From assembly GCF_037975245.1 (NCBI RefSeq), contig NC_092568.1, forward strand, positions 7,299,501 to 7,363,500: 64,000 nucleotides of DNA. Direction: 5' to 3'. The notes beneath the pieces were generated by a model. It was not told the DNA's origin. It saw only the letters and a list, made by a program, of their open reading frames with translations, and ran no database searches. The DNA comes from Apostichopus japonicus. Lineage: Eukaryota; Echinodermata; Holothuroidea; Aspidochirotida; Stichopodidae. Both the position numbers and the translations under genes were made by a program. This document shows positions 43,779 to 53,712 of the stretch, one piece after another; within the stretch, counting starts at the first letter, position 1; each line of letters opens with the position of its first letter.

Positions 43779-45272
43779 CTGAGAGACAGGTGTTTTTGTA
43801 ACACACACCTAAGTTGTAAAGGAAATGTAAACTTTCAATAACCTTCCCTCTATAACTTTAGTTTTATTATTGTTTTCTTCCTTCCGGTGTTAGGTACCTG
43901 TTATAAGATACTTTTCTTGTCTTACCGGAAGGAAGTGTGTTCCTTTCATGCTCTCATCTTTTGTTTACAAGAATAAACGCTATGTTGTGTCTTATCTGGA
44001 TATGAAAACCATGATGCCATCAATATACATATCTCACCTAACCATAGTTCCAGACCCTAATTATTACCAACTCCCTTCTTCTCATCATCCCCGTCTCCCA
44101 TCCTACCTCCCCCCCCCCCCGTCAATTGGATCGGCCAGACCAATCGTCCCCCTATGTATATGAAAGTATGCAATCGCAAACCTACATCGCACAATTTTAT
44201 ATTACGTTAGAGTATCACAAGTCCAATCCTTCCAGCGAGAAGAGGGCGTGGTTTTCTTTTAGCAGATCCTTATAGACATATAGCCTTTCGGGGTGTGTGT
44301 GTGGGGGGGGGGGGCGTAACAGAAGAATATCTATATTCTTAAAAAGAAAATGAAATGTTTAATCACCCACCACAGTTCCCTAGACCTAGTAGAAGATCCT
44401 TTTTTAAACGTGATATACGAAGAGAGCAAGCATGTTGAATATTGGTGAGAAGTTTCGGTGGTATACTGCCATCCAAGATATTCCCCGACATATAAATGGG
44501 TCATTCAAGTTTAGGTGTCGTTGTAAAGATAGGGATGTATTAATAGTGGCATTGAGTGCAAAATGAGTATTGATGTTTGTCAGGGCATGAGTGACCATTA
44601 TCTAACTTTCTAGCGCAATTGGGGTTAATAAAAGATGAAATGTCCAGTGAATTCACTTGGTTGATTATGATCAACGTTCGATCATATATCTAAAACCCCA
44701 TAAAAATGTAGACCTTTATAGCTTAACTTGTGAAGCTTCATTTGAAAAAAAAAATCGAAATGTTCTTTACTTTTTCAGTTTGCCTCTTACATGTGGTTAA
44801 CACTATTGCAATGCGGAATAGTTATGGGAAGCTGGGGCTGGGGAAGGGGTATCGGCCCGCGGGTCGATTAAATGGCCTCAGTGGGGAAATGTAGGAGTAA
44901 AGATGATTTATTCTTCTTGTCATTACATATACTCTACTTGTGGAAAACTAAAACTTAAAGGGGGGGGGGGGTGAGGTGACGTACAACTGTTGTCTGATGA
45001 TCGCTCAACGCGTGAAACTCTGAGTTACAACTACTAGTGTTCCACTAGTCTCAACATATATATATATATATATACAGCAGGTTAACAGCAGGTTATGAAG
45101 GCATACGTTGTAGGTATTACCAGCACAATCATTGAAATCTCGATTCTAAGAACTCCGCGTGACTAACAGATGGTCAAAATTATTTTAAAGTCCATAGTTA
45201 AAAAGAAGGAGAAAAACGTGGTAGCTAATGAAGGCGAATGAGTGTGGAACAAGATGAATTAAGAACTAATTA
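42871..45272. other. Intergenic, no gene seen
   Basis: No supported exon. Contains (TA)n at about 43747-43777 and 45057-45075, several G or C runs of 9-12 (43246, 43326, 43388, 44109, 44305, 44960), and an inverted repeat CTTCCTTCCGGT/ACCGGAAGGAAG spanning about 43878-43935. Confidence 0.5.
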
Positions 45273-45529
45273 ATGAAGCTCAGGCGCGTAGCCAGGAATT
45301 TGCCAAGGGAGGGGCGAACCTGTAGGCATACTATCAGAGCCTTATATATGGCTCTGCAAACTATCTAAGCGTAGCGCCACCATGCGTTGGCGCGAAGCGA
45401 GCAAGAAAATTTTGGCCGAAAATGCCTCCCAGATCGCTTGAAATGTCACTTCCCAGGCTTTCCCAGGCCTTTCTATTTTGAAATTACTAGCGATGTCATA
45501 AATACATACAAAACGCGCCTGATGAAGCT
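45273..45529. mobile_element. Short hAT-type element D (MITE)
   Basis: The element is 45281-45521 (241 bp), flanked by perfect ATGAAGCT at 45273-45280 and 45522-45529. Inverted ends are CAGGCGCGT. Its body shares the TAAGCGTAGCGCCACCAT and TTGGCGCGAAGCG block with elements A and B. It is non-coding. Confidence 0.88.
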
Positions 45530-45877
45530 TAGCCACTGTGCTTATTAATGAAACCTGCATAAAGCCAAAATCACGGACCACTGGCACGCTCAGCCCCACG
45601 TTCTCCAGCTCTATATGTCAGACAGTACAAATATGTAATGTAGAAGTGTGTCAAAGTAAGCGGACCCATTTGTCTGCAATTGGTTTTACTATAGGGGTTC
45701 AACACAAAAGAGAGAATGGGAGGGCTGTTTCTTCAAATGATTTCCGGGCTTTAAATTTTCTTATTCATTTGTCCACGACAATCGGCGTCACTCGCTGGTG
45801 AAGCTGCCTCGAACTCATCCAAAACTGTGATTTTTAGTCTACCGACAAATACCACTGGGAAGTTCGGTCGTTACAGC

Positions 45878-47162
45878 TGTAACGTTGACCAGTGTCCCCG
45901 AAGTCCAGCTGCTTGAACTAATAAAAATCTTCAACACATATCAAGACAAAAATCGGAGAAGAGGTTGATGACTGGTTGATCGCTTATTTATTGATTTATT
46001 ACGTTGATCTTTGATTCACTGGCACATGAATTTACCACAGATTATGGCATTGACAGACTTTACAGATAAGCAGTTAATAGACATGGTACAGGAACTGTCT
46101 GTACACTTAAGCAGTAACACAGTTACGCACTTAGGAAGTTACGCAGTTAGGTAGTTACACAGTTACGCAACTACGCACTTACGCATTTACGCACTTCCGC
46201 AGTTACGCACTTACGCAGTTACGCAGTTGCTCACTTACGCAGTTACGCACTTACGCAGTTACGCACTTACGCAGTTACGCAGTTACGCACTTACGCAGTT
46301 ACACTAACTCGTGGAGGCATACAAGATATTTAATTGGGACGTACTCAACAACAGGCTTAAAGACTTAACCAGTTTATATTACTAAATAAAATATCTCTTT
46401 TCGAGATCACAACCGAACCAGTACGTGGGTAAAAGTATTTACAAATGAAGGATAATACTAGCGTTTGTTGACTCTAGTCGTTCTCACTACTTGCTTTGCT
46501 TAAGAAAACACAAAAGATATATATAAAACAAACGCCCACATGAAACACACGGTATAGCGTTTGTGAGCCTCCTAGTGAAGTCGAAATTACAATTATCGAA
46601 CCCCCTATAGAATGTGACAACAAATATGACGTCCTAAAAATACACCCTAGTTTCTTGCTACTTCAATGCACTTAGCGCAACGATAATTTTCTTACAATTC
46701 CCTAGGTGTACGAAAAATAACCCCCGTCACCCCAAAGATACCCGATGTAATCTTTCCTAAGACAAACAATTAAACCTAGAAGTCATGCCAAGCACATAAT
46801 CGTGTGATAGAACAAAAATATACCAGTGAAGTGGTTGCAACTTACAGAAAATAGGCGTTCTCTCGGTTCTTTCTCCGTCAGAGGCCAATCTCGGAATCCC
46901 TCGTGAGCGTGGTGAGCTCAAACTAATAAAACAATCTGCGCTACCACTAACATGGGACACATCTCAATTCGGGTGCTGATTCAGCAAGGTTTATAAACAA
47001 ACAGGGGTACGATTTTCATTGGCTGTCCCCACCTGTAACTCGCAAAAGCTCTACACATGTTTTGAGAGAGAGAGGCCATCGACGGGTAGAACCGAGGGAA
47101 CGCTCAATCCTAAAACGAATATTACAATAACAAATTACTTAAAGGGATACATTTCCGTTACA
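45878..47162 (-). repeat. 3' LTR of the gypsy element (1285 bp)
   Basis: Begins TGTAACG and ends CGTTACA, a TG...CA pair inside a longer inverted repeat. Contains an 8-bp minisatellite (ACTTACGC and AGTTACGC alternating, about 46110-46312). On the minus strand AATAAA signals near 45984-46000 would lie about 110 bp before the element end. The same 67-codon minus-strand frame occurs in both LTRs (46757-46960 here) but has no known motif. Confidence 0.95.
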
Positions 47163-47181
47163 CTACCCCCCTCTTAAAAAG
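47163..47181 (-). other. Polypurine tract of the gypsy element
   Basis: On the minus strand AAGAGGGGGGTAG directly precedes the 3' LTR (TGTAACG), the place where plus-strand synthesis is primed in LTR elements. Confidence 0.75.
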
Positions 47182-47315
47182 ACAAATGCTACCACGCATT
47201 TACGAATTAAGCTTACATCTTTAAGAACTCTTTTACATATACAACTAGACAGAAATACAAAAAAATATAAGTAGAAGTACAAAACTAAGAGCTAATATTT
47301 CCAACTACGTTTACT

Positions 47316-48023
47316 TCAGTTGGCCGGCCCCTCTACAGTCTCCTTGGTTGCTCGGAACACCGTCCCATCTGGGTGGATTGCCGTCTCCGTCAGTGTTGTT
47401 AGTCTGATCCCGGTTTCAAACCTCCTCACCTTCCATTCCACCTGCGTTGCGCTGCATGGGAGCACCTTACTTTTCTCCCTCCACTCACTGACTCGCATCC
47501 CAGGGTCCGACGTCTCCCCACGGAACAGTCGAGGGTCTGGACCAGGTCTTTCCGGTGTTAAAGTGGGAATCACGCTGGTTTTGCTTGGAGATTTGTGGCG
47601 GTGTACTGGGCTCTCTGGGGTCGGAATTCCTTTTGCAGCCTGCGGTGTTGGGGGTCTTGATAAGGAGGACAGTGGTGACCCTAGCAGGTCCTCCAGGGCT
47701 GGCGCATACACAGATGTCACCCTTTGCACCTTGGGTGGCTCTTTGTCGTTGTCTTTGTTCCCATCGTTGCGATGGTCCTTTTTCCCTTTAGTCTTCGGTT
47801 CTAACTTTCGATGTTTGGCATCAGAGTGTCTCTGTACATCTGTCTTTCGGTCACTCTGGTACGAGCAGGTTTCGCAATGGAATCTCTTCCTACTGTGCTC
47901 CTTCCGGAAATGCGATTTCAAATCTGCCGCACTGGACTGCCTTTGTTTACAGATTCTGCAGCGGTATTCGATGCACCTCTCTAGTTCTCCATCGCTCCAC
48001 TCTGTCTCGTCCTTGCGCTCCAT
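47316..48023 (-). CDS. Third ORF of gypsy element: C2H2 zinc-finger protein in env position
   Basis: 235 residues starting 55 nt after the pol stop. Two consecutive C2H2 fingers lie near residues 22-70, each C-x2-C-x12-H-x4-H (CRICKQ...HFRKEH and CETCSY...HSDAKH). A Lys/Asp-rich then Pro/Ser-rich linker with PTPESPVHRHKSPS follows, and a C-terminal part with alternating hydrophobic residues. No signal peptide or membrane segment, so it is not an envelope protein. A polypyrimidine tract and CAG acceptor just upstream suggest a spliced message. An overlapping 252-codon frame on the other strand lacks motifs. Role unknown: DNA or RNA binding, or targeting of integration. Confidence 0.85.
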   Translation of the reverse strand: MERKDETEWSDGELERCIEYRCRICKQRQSSAADLKSHFRKEHSRKRFHCETCSYQSDRKTDVQRHSDAKHRKLEPKTKGKKDHRNDGNKDNDKEPPKVQRVTSVYAPALEDLLGSPLSSLSRPPTPQAAKGIPTPESPVHRHKSPSKTSVIPTLTPERPGPDPRLFRGETSDPGMRVSEWREKSKVLPCSATQVEWKVRRFETGIRLTTLTETAIHPDGTVFRATKETVEGPAN

Positions 48024-48045
48024 GCTGTATCAGTCAGTGTCTGTA

Positions 48046-48067
48046 TCTGAAAGGAGAAAAGGAAAAG
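48046..48067 (-). promoter_or_regulatory. Predicted 3' splice site ahead of the zinc-finger ORF
   Basis: On the minus strand CTTTTCCTTTTCTCCTTTCAG is an almost pure pyrimidine tract ending in CAG, with the exon opening at 48046, 23 nt before the ATG at 48023. This is the arrangement retroviruses use to express env from a spliced subgenomic RNA. The matching donor was not identified. Confidence 0.6.
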
Positions 48068-48078
48068 ATTCAATTTGA

Positions 48079-51000
48079 TTAATGGAATGTTATCTTGTCT
48101 GTTCTAATACAGTCCTGGAGCCAGGAAGGTATTCGACGCAGACGACGTGACCGTCTTGGTGTACGTGATCCTCTTGTGACCTTGAATTTCCCTCTCTCGC
48201 ATCTTTTATCTTGACTTCTTCTGTGCCTATCTCTCTTGGTAGAATGAGCGCCACGACTGCCTGTCTGTTTTACCAGTACAGGTTTTCTGTTTCTCAACTT
48301 AGGGTTCTGGTCGGTTTGAACTGCAACATTCACTAGAGTCTTTAAATTCGGCTTGTGGATCATCTTGCTAATCTCGATTGGAATCTCGCCTGGGTATGGC
48401 TTGAGACGATTGTGGTGGACCACACTTGCCTTGCTCTTTTTACTTTTCCTTATTCTGTACGTCACATCGCTCAACTGGTCTGTGATGAGGAAGGGTCCTG
48501 TCCACTTCGGCTGTAGCTTTGGGCTAAGTCCCTTGCGTCTCTGGGATGTTTGTAACATGACAACGTCACCTTTCTTGTAACACCAGTCTTTGACATTTCG
48601 GTTGTAACTTCTCTTTTGTCTCTCGCCCGCGATCTGCAACTTTTCTCTAGCACTCTCGTGGATTATCCTCAGTCTGTCTTCAAGGTCTTGGGCATAGCTG
48701 TGGAGTGTCTTTTCAGTGTTTAGCTCACCTCTGTCGATGATGTAGTCAACGGGTAAAGGAATCTCACGTCCAAGCATCATTTCGGCCGGAGAATGTCCTG
48801 TGGATTCGTGGATAGAGGAACGGTATGCCATCATCACTAACGGAATGCATTTGTCCCAATTTTTCTGATCGCTGTCGACGACTTTCGCTAACATTTCTTC
48901 CAAGGTACGGTTGAATCGTTCTACCATGCCGTCACTCTGCGGGTGGTACGGAGTTGTTCTAGTCTTGTCCACTCCTAGCAATTGACATAGTTCTTTAAAG
49001 AGGTTGGACTCGAAGTTCCTCCCTTGATCAGTATGAATTTGCTTCGGAACGCCAAAACGACTCACAAAGTCTGTCACCAGGGTGTCAGCAACCGTTTCCG
49101 CACTTTGGTCTTTCAACGGGAAAGCTTCTACCCACTTGGTGAAGTAGTCGGCAACCACCATGATGTATTTGTTGTTTCTGTCTGTCAGTGGTAACGGTCC
49201 CAAGATATCGATCGCTATTCTTTCCATCGGGATTCCAACCCGGTAGGTCTGTAATTTTGCTTTCCCTTTCGTCGGGCCTTTTCTTGAACAACATACTTTA
49301 CACATCTTACACCATCGTCCTACCTTTCGTCTCCAGGTATTCCAATAATATCTTTCCTGAACTCTATACATTGTCCTTCTTACTCCAAGGTGTCCGGAAG
49401 TTGGGTTGTCATGAAGTAACTGTATAACTTCTTCTTGTAGACTTCTGGGGACTATGAACTGCCACGTGATGCTATCCCCTGCGTGGTTCTCCCATCTTCT
49501 ACATAGAAGACCTTGTCGAACTTCTAATCTGTCCCATTGAGCCCAATATGCTTTCAGTTCTTTCCCTTCAGCTGACACTTCTTCCCACGAAGGACGATCA
49601 ACTTTGTTTTCTTTCCAAGTTAGCATCTTTCGTAGTTCTACATCTTTAAGTTGTTCAGCTTTCAGGTCTTGATTGGTCCATTTCTGTAACCAAGGCCGGG
49701 GTGGTTCTGTAGTTGAAGAAACTGCAGCGACTTGTTTTGTTTCCTTGGTTTCCCTGTCCACGGTCCCGTTACTTCTGTCGCAGCCATCACGTTGATCTGT
49801 CTTTTCTTCCCGTTTCCACTTGTGGGTCTTGAACTCCATTGGTCCGTCTCGATCAATATCACCGGTTTCTGTTCTCGTACAATGTTGGCAATCATCCGAA
49901 CATGGTCGTCGGGAGAGACCGTCTGCATTACCATGGAAGCGTCCAGGACGATGGGAGATCTCAAAGGTGTAAGTGCCAAGTATCTCCAACCATCTTGCTG
50001 TTTGTCCTTCTGGGTGCTTGAAACTCATCAGCCATTTGAGTGCTGCATGATCTGTTCTGATCAGGAACCTGGTGCCGTAGAGATAATGGTGGAAGTGTTT
50101 AACTGACTGTACGACGGCCAGTAGTTCTTTTCTTGTAATACAATAACGTCTCTCTTGCTTACTCATGGTCTTGCTGAAATATGCTATGGGCTTTTCGTTT
50201 CCGTCTTGGATCTGTGATAAAACCGAACCGGTTGCAAAGTCACTTGCATCTGTGTCTAATATGAAATCTTGCCCGCTGCTCATTGGGTAGGAAAGTACTG
50301 GAGCTGTTGTCAACGCTGTCTTGAGTCCGGAAAAAGCTGTCTCGCAGTCCTGGTTCCAATCAAACTTCTGTTTCTTTTCAGTCAGCTTGAACAACGGTAG
50401 TGCAATTTGAGCAAAGCCTCGTATAAATCTACGGTAGTAGCCACACAGGCCTACAAAGCTCCTAACTTCTGATAGGTTCTGTGGTCTCGGCCATTCTTTG
50501 ACAGCCTTCACCTTTTCTGGATCTGTACCTACACCATCCTTAGAGACAATGTGCCCTAAGTACGTGACACTCTGCTTAAACAGCTGACACTTGCCTGGAC
50601 TTAGTTTTAGTCCTGCGTCTCTAAATCGGTTGAAAACAGTCTTTAGTCGGTCCATAGCCTCGGAAAATGTGGCACCATATACGATGACATCGTCAAGGTA
50701 AACTAAGCATGCTTCCCAATGGAGTCCAGATAGCACACGGTCCATTAGTCTTTCGAATGTGGCGGGCGCGTTGCACAGTCCAAATGGCATAACACGGAAT
50801 TGATACAAGCCATTTCCGGTTATGAACGCCGTCTTTTGTCTGTCTTCAGCTGCCATACCAACTTGCCAATAGCCACTGGCTAGATCTAATGTGCTAAACC
50901 AACGAGAACCTGCCATCGCATCCAGTGAATCTGCAATTCTGGGAATGGGGTAGCTGTCCTTGACTGTCAATGTGTTTAATCTTCTATAATCTACACAGAA

Positions 51001-52248
51001 TCTTGTCGAACCATTTTTCTTCTTCACCAGAACTATAGGTGACGCCCACGGACTTGATGATGGTTCAACCACTCCCGCATCTAGCATTTGTTGCAAGAGT
51101 TCTCTCTCCACTTCCCTCTGTTGTACTGGGACTCGTCTTGCTGGTTGCTTGACTGGCCTTGCGTTGTCTGTGTCGATCTTGTGCTGGGCGACTGTGGTAT
51201 ATCCCAAGTCAGCAGATGATCTCGCAAACACATCAGCGTAGTCTGTAACTAGTTCTTTCAGTAAAGCTCGCTGTTCATTATTCATACATCCGTTTTCCGC
51301 CTCCAACAATCCTGTAACATGTTGAGGGACTTCCCCCTGCTCACAACGTTTTGTCGACACCGCCGATACCTTCTGTTGCTGACGCTCTGTTTCAGGGAAC
51401 GAAACATCTAGATTCGCCGTCTCTTCTAATGAAGCTATACATGTACCGCCATACACTCTCTTCACATCAGACGTTGGGTTGAACACTCTCAACGGAATTT
51501 TGCTTTTCCTTGGATCAACCAGACCTTTAGCCACCAACAAACAATGTTTTTCGACAAACTTTTCTGTTGGCTCTGCCAGAGCAGCTTCCCAGTGCCGAGG
51601 TCCCTCAGAGATTCTTCCTAGTACCATTGCCTCACTTCCAGGGGCAACTACTACGGTTTCATCCACCAAAACATGGCAAACATGAGTCTCCGTCACCTTC
51701 TTCACCTCACTGCTCTTTCTTGGTCCTCCCCAAGACAAAATACCGTTAATCACATCCAAGTGATAGTTGTGGCTTCTCATGAACTCCAAACCCAGGAGTG
51801 CATCCGCTCCAATCTCAGCCACCCAAACTGTGTGTTCTACCCTATGTCCTGCAAGCTCTATCTGTACAGTGGCACATCCTTCGAACGGCAAATAACTCAG
51901 TCCATCTGCTAACACCATCTCACTGCCAACAGGTCTTAAGTGGGGACGACAGAATTCAGGGATAGATCTGTATACGCTGGGCTTTATTATTGTTATGTTG
52001 GCACCTGTATCGACCAAAAAGGTAACTGCAGTACCCTGCATAATGCCATCAACAAATATCCCAGAATCTCTATCTTGCACCCATCCTGTCCTAACGCTCA
52101 CTCCTGCGGGCCTAGAGTTTACTGCCGGCCTTCGACCCTCAAGTCCGGTTCCTTTTCGTTTCCCTGATATGACTTTCCTGTGGTGTCTTCTTGGTATGGT
52201 TCCCGACAATTTCTCTTTATATGGCCAAACTTTCCACAACCCCAACAT
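48079..52248 (-). CDS. pol: Gypsy Pol polyprotein: protease, reverse transcriptase, RNase H, integrase
   Basis: 1389 codons without interruption. Aspartic protease with DTGA near residue 80; reverse transcriptase with FCVDYRRLN and the catalytic YLDD near residue 517; RNase H with DTDASD near 663; integrase with an HHCC zinc-binding region near 945-990, then the DDE residues in IDILGP (about 1012), TDQGRNF (about 1073) and the E of MVERFNRT (about 1105); and a C-terminal GPF-type segment near 1290. Domain order RT-RNaseH-IN places it in Ty3/gypsy. The ATG at 52248 is probably not used: the frame is entered from gag by -1 slippage at 52158-52164. Confidence 0.96.
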   Translation of the reverse strand: MLGLWKVWPYKEKLSGTIPRRHHRKVISGKRKGTGLEGRRPAVNSRPAGVSVRTGWVQDRDSGIFVDGIMQGTAVTFLVDTGANITIIKPSVYRSIPEFCRPHLRPVGSEMVLADGLSYLPFEGCATVQIELAGHRVEHTVWVAEIGADALLGLEFMRSHNYHLDVINGILSWGGPRKSSEVKKVTETHVCHVLVDETVVVAPGSEAMVLGRISEGPRHWEAALAEPTEKFVEKHCLLVAKGLVDPRKSKIPLRVFNPTSDVKRVYGGTCIASLEETANLDVSFPETERQQQKVSAVSTKRCEQGEVPQHVTGLLEAENGCMNNEQRALLKELVTDYADVFARSSADLGYTTVAQHKIDTDNARPVKQPARRVPVQQREVERELLQQMLDAGVVEPSSSPWASPIVLVKKKNGSTRFCVDYRRLNTLTVKDSYPIPRIADSLDAMAGSRWFSTLDLASGYWQVGMAAEDRQKTAFITGNGLYQFRVMPFGLCNAPATFERLMDRVLSGLHWEACLVYLDDVIVYGATFSEAMDRLKTVFNRFRDAGLKLSPGKCQLFKQSVTYLGHIVSKDGVGTDPEKVKAVKEWPRPQNLSEVRSFVGLCGYYRRFIRGFAQIALPLFKLTEKKQKFDWNQDCETAFSGLKTALTTAPVLSYPMSSGQDFILDTDASDFATGSVLSQIQDGNEKPIAYFSKTMSKQERRYCITRKELLAVVQSVKHFHHYLYGTRFLIRTDHAALKWLMSFKHPEGQTARWLEILGTYTFEISHRPGRFHGNADGLSRRPCSDDCQHCTRTETGDIDRDGPMEFKTHKWKREEKTDQRDGCDRSNGTVDRETKETKQVAAVSSTTEPPRPWLQKWTNQDLKAEQLKDVELRKMLTWKENKVDRPSWEEVSAEGKELKAYWAQWDRLEVRQGLLCRRWENHAGDSITWQFIVPRSLQEEVIQLLHDNPTSGHLGVRRTMYRVQERYYWNTWRRKVGRWCKMCKVCCSRKGPTKGKAKLQTYRVGIPMERIAIDILGPLPLTDRNNKYIMVVADYFTKWVEAFPLKDQSAETVADTLVTDFVSRFGVPKQIHTDQGRNFESNLFKELCQLLGVDKTRTTPYHPQSDGMVERFNRTLEEMLAKVVDSDQKNWDKCIPLVMMAYRSSIHESTGHSPAEMMLGREIPLPVDYIIDRGELNTEKTLHSYAQDLEDRLRIIHESAREKLQIAGERQKRSYNRNVKDWCYKKGDVVMLQTSQRRKGLSPKLQPKWTGPFLITDQLSDVTYRIRKSKKSKASVVHHNRLKPYPGEIPIEISKMIHKPNLKTLVNVAVQTDQNPKLRNRKPVLVKQTGSRGAHSTKRDRHRRSQDKRCERGKFKVTRGSRTPRRSRRLRRIPSWLQDCIRTDKITFH

Positions 52249-53612
52249 TTGATTGGTGGTCTGTCTCGGTCTCGCCAGGGCATGTTGCGATCTTGCCCAC
52301 TCGCGAATGTCTGTTTCCTGTAATTTCCGCTTGCCAGTTCTTCGTGTATCTTCGACATGTAGTGCTCCATTGTCTTTGCGAGATTCTCCCCAAGTAGTTG
52401 CATCTGTCTCTCTACTTTGTCTTCCTGCTTTTCTGTTTGTATAACGGCTCTTGCTGTAGGTCTCTTGAGGTTACCCTTCTTTACTTCTGCCAGGTGGAAT
52501 GCCTCTAGTTCAACTGCAACGGTTACTGCATCGGATAAGTTCACGGGTCTGGACTGGTATACTCTCCATCTGGTCTCTGTGTCTCCCAGTGAGTCTACGA
52601 AGTATTCCTTTGCAAGAGTCTCCACCATCTCGTATGGTGCATCCGGGTAGGCTTTTAACGCAAGGCGCTTAATATCCTGGGCGAGCTCTGTAAGACTTTC
52701 AGCTGGTTGCCTCTGTCTGTTCTTCAACATAGCTCTAAACAACTGTGTTTGATTCGCCGGACTAAATCGTCTGCCTAAAGCTTCGGTGAGTGCTCTGTAA
52801 CTTCTTCTCCGACTACTATCCAGGTCACTCAGGATCGCCCTTGCTTGTCCCTTCAGACTTGCTGCCAAATACAATGCCTTTGCTGCCTCTGGCCAGTTAT
52901 TCAATTCTGCTATTAACTCGAACTGTACTGCGTAGTCGTCCCAGCTTGTACTTCCATCATATTGTGGTGGTGTGACATTCGCCTTCCCTGGAAACTGGGC
53001 TGTATTCCTACTCTCTTCTTCGGTCTTGTAAGGTACACCGGTATCAATCTGTTGTCTGTAACCTCGTGGGATTTGCCGATCTGTCTGCATCTCTGTTGAG
53101 TAGTTGGGATGGTACTGACCACTGTGTATCTGTGTATTGTCTTGTCTGTGTTCAGTGTGCCCGGGTCGGTATGCGTATGGAGAGATGGCATCTGGGCCTG
53201 TACGCTCGTCTTCCTGTAGGGACAAAATGAAAGGGTTAGTTTGCCTACCTGCAGGTCGTTCACACTCATTCCCAGATCCACTCGGCATTGCTTGTTGCCC
53301 TTCTGTTCTGTGTTGATGTTTTCGACCACTTGTAACACCCACCAGACTTCCAGTTGTTTCTGAACCCACCGAGCTCAGAACCTCGTATTCTGACGGCAAC
53401 TCTGTTGATGCACCTCGTGAAACACGAGAGTTCTGTTCTGTCATCAAGGGTCTCCATTCCTGGTTGAGCAATCCCTCTACGTTGTTTTGATTGTCAATCC
53501 TCTGGTCTGTAAACGGGTTGGTTCTCGAAAAATCCATATGTAGCCTTGTATAACTGTTTCTGTACTGTATCTGTATCTGTTCTGTGCTGTTTCTGCGGCT
53601 CTGTGAATTCAC
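52119..53612 (-). CDS. gag: Gypsy Gag protein
   Basis: 497 residues. The N-terminal 200 are polar and low in hydrophobics. A retrotransposon-gag capsid-like region lies about 215-380 (WPEAAKALYLAASLKGQARA and onwards). A CCHC zinc knuckle CWGCGKFGHIKRNC lies near 455-468. Overlaps pol by 130 nt in a different frame. The start is the first ATG after the primer-binding leader. Intact. Confidence 0.93.
   Translation of the reverse strand: MNSQSRRNSTEQIQIQYRNSYTRLHMDFSRTNPFTDQRIDNQNNVEGLLNQEWRPLMTEQNSRVSRGASTELPSEYEVLSSVGSETTGSLVGVTSGRKHQHRTEGQQAMPSGSGNECERPAGRQTNPFILSLQEDERTGPDAISPYAYRPGHTEHRQDNTQIHSGQYHPNYSTEMQTDRQIPRGYRQQIDTGVPYKTEEESRNTAQFPGKANVTPPQYDGSTSWDDYAVQFELIAELNNWPEAAKALYLAASLKGQARAILSDLDSSRRRSYRALTEALGRRFSPANQTQLFRAMLKNRQRQPAESLTELAQDIKRLALKAYPDAPYEMVETLAKEYFVDSLGDTETRWRVYQSRPVNLSDAVTVAVELEAFHLAEVKKGNLKRPTARAVIQTEKQEDKVERQMQLLGENLAKTMEHYMSKIHEELASGNYRKQTFASGQDRNMPWRDRDRPPIKCWGCGKFGHIKRNCREPYQEDTTGKSYQGNEKEPDLRVEGRQ
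52145..52164 (-). promoter_or_regulatory. -1 ribosomal frameshift signal between gag and pol
   Basis: On the minus strand the heptamer G-GGA-AAC (52164-52158) is in the exact gag phase for X-XXY-YYZ slippage; after slipping, decoding continues in the pol frame as GGG-AAA. Nine nt downstream CCGGACTT can pair with AAGGCCGG (one A-G mismatch, 8-nt loop), giving a stimulatory hairpin at about 52148-52125. GGGAAAC is a known retroviral slippery heptamer. Confidence 0.85.
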
Positions 53613-53693
53613 TGGCTATCACTGGATCTCCCTCTGTCTCGGTCTTGTCTCTAGCAGTATGTGTTATCTGTAAGGACCAGGACTGATCTTTAA

Positions 53694-53710
53694 TCCCACC
53701 GCTGCCACCA
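53694..53710 (-). other. Primer-binding site for tRNA-Leu
   Basis: The plus strand reads TCCCACCGCTGCCACCA two bases before the 5' LTR boundary, identical to the 3' end of typical animal tRNA-Leu including CCA (match extends to AATCCC). Position just inside the 5' LTR is as expected for the minus-strand primer. Confidence 0.85.
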
Positions 53711-53712
53711 AG

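Noticed and set aside
46757..46960. 67-codon minus-strand frame in each LTR (also 54592-54795)
   Set aside because: Identical because the LTRs are identical; no motif, and it overlaps the likely promoter and leader. Not listed as a gene.
47320..48078. 252-codon open frame on the plus strand opposite the zinc-finger ORF
   Set aside because: It has no motif, whereas the minus strand carries two perfect C2H2 fingers, sits downstream of pol in the element's own direction and has a splice acceptor. The plus frame is a shadow.
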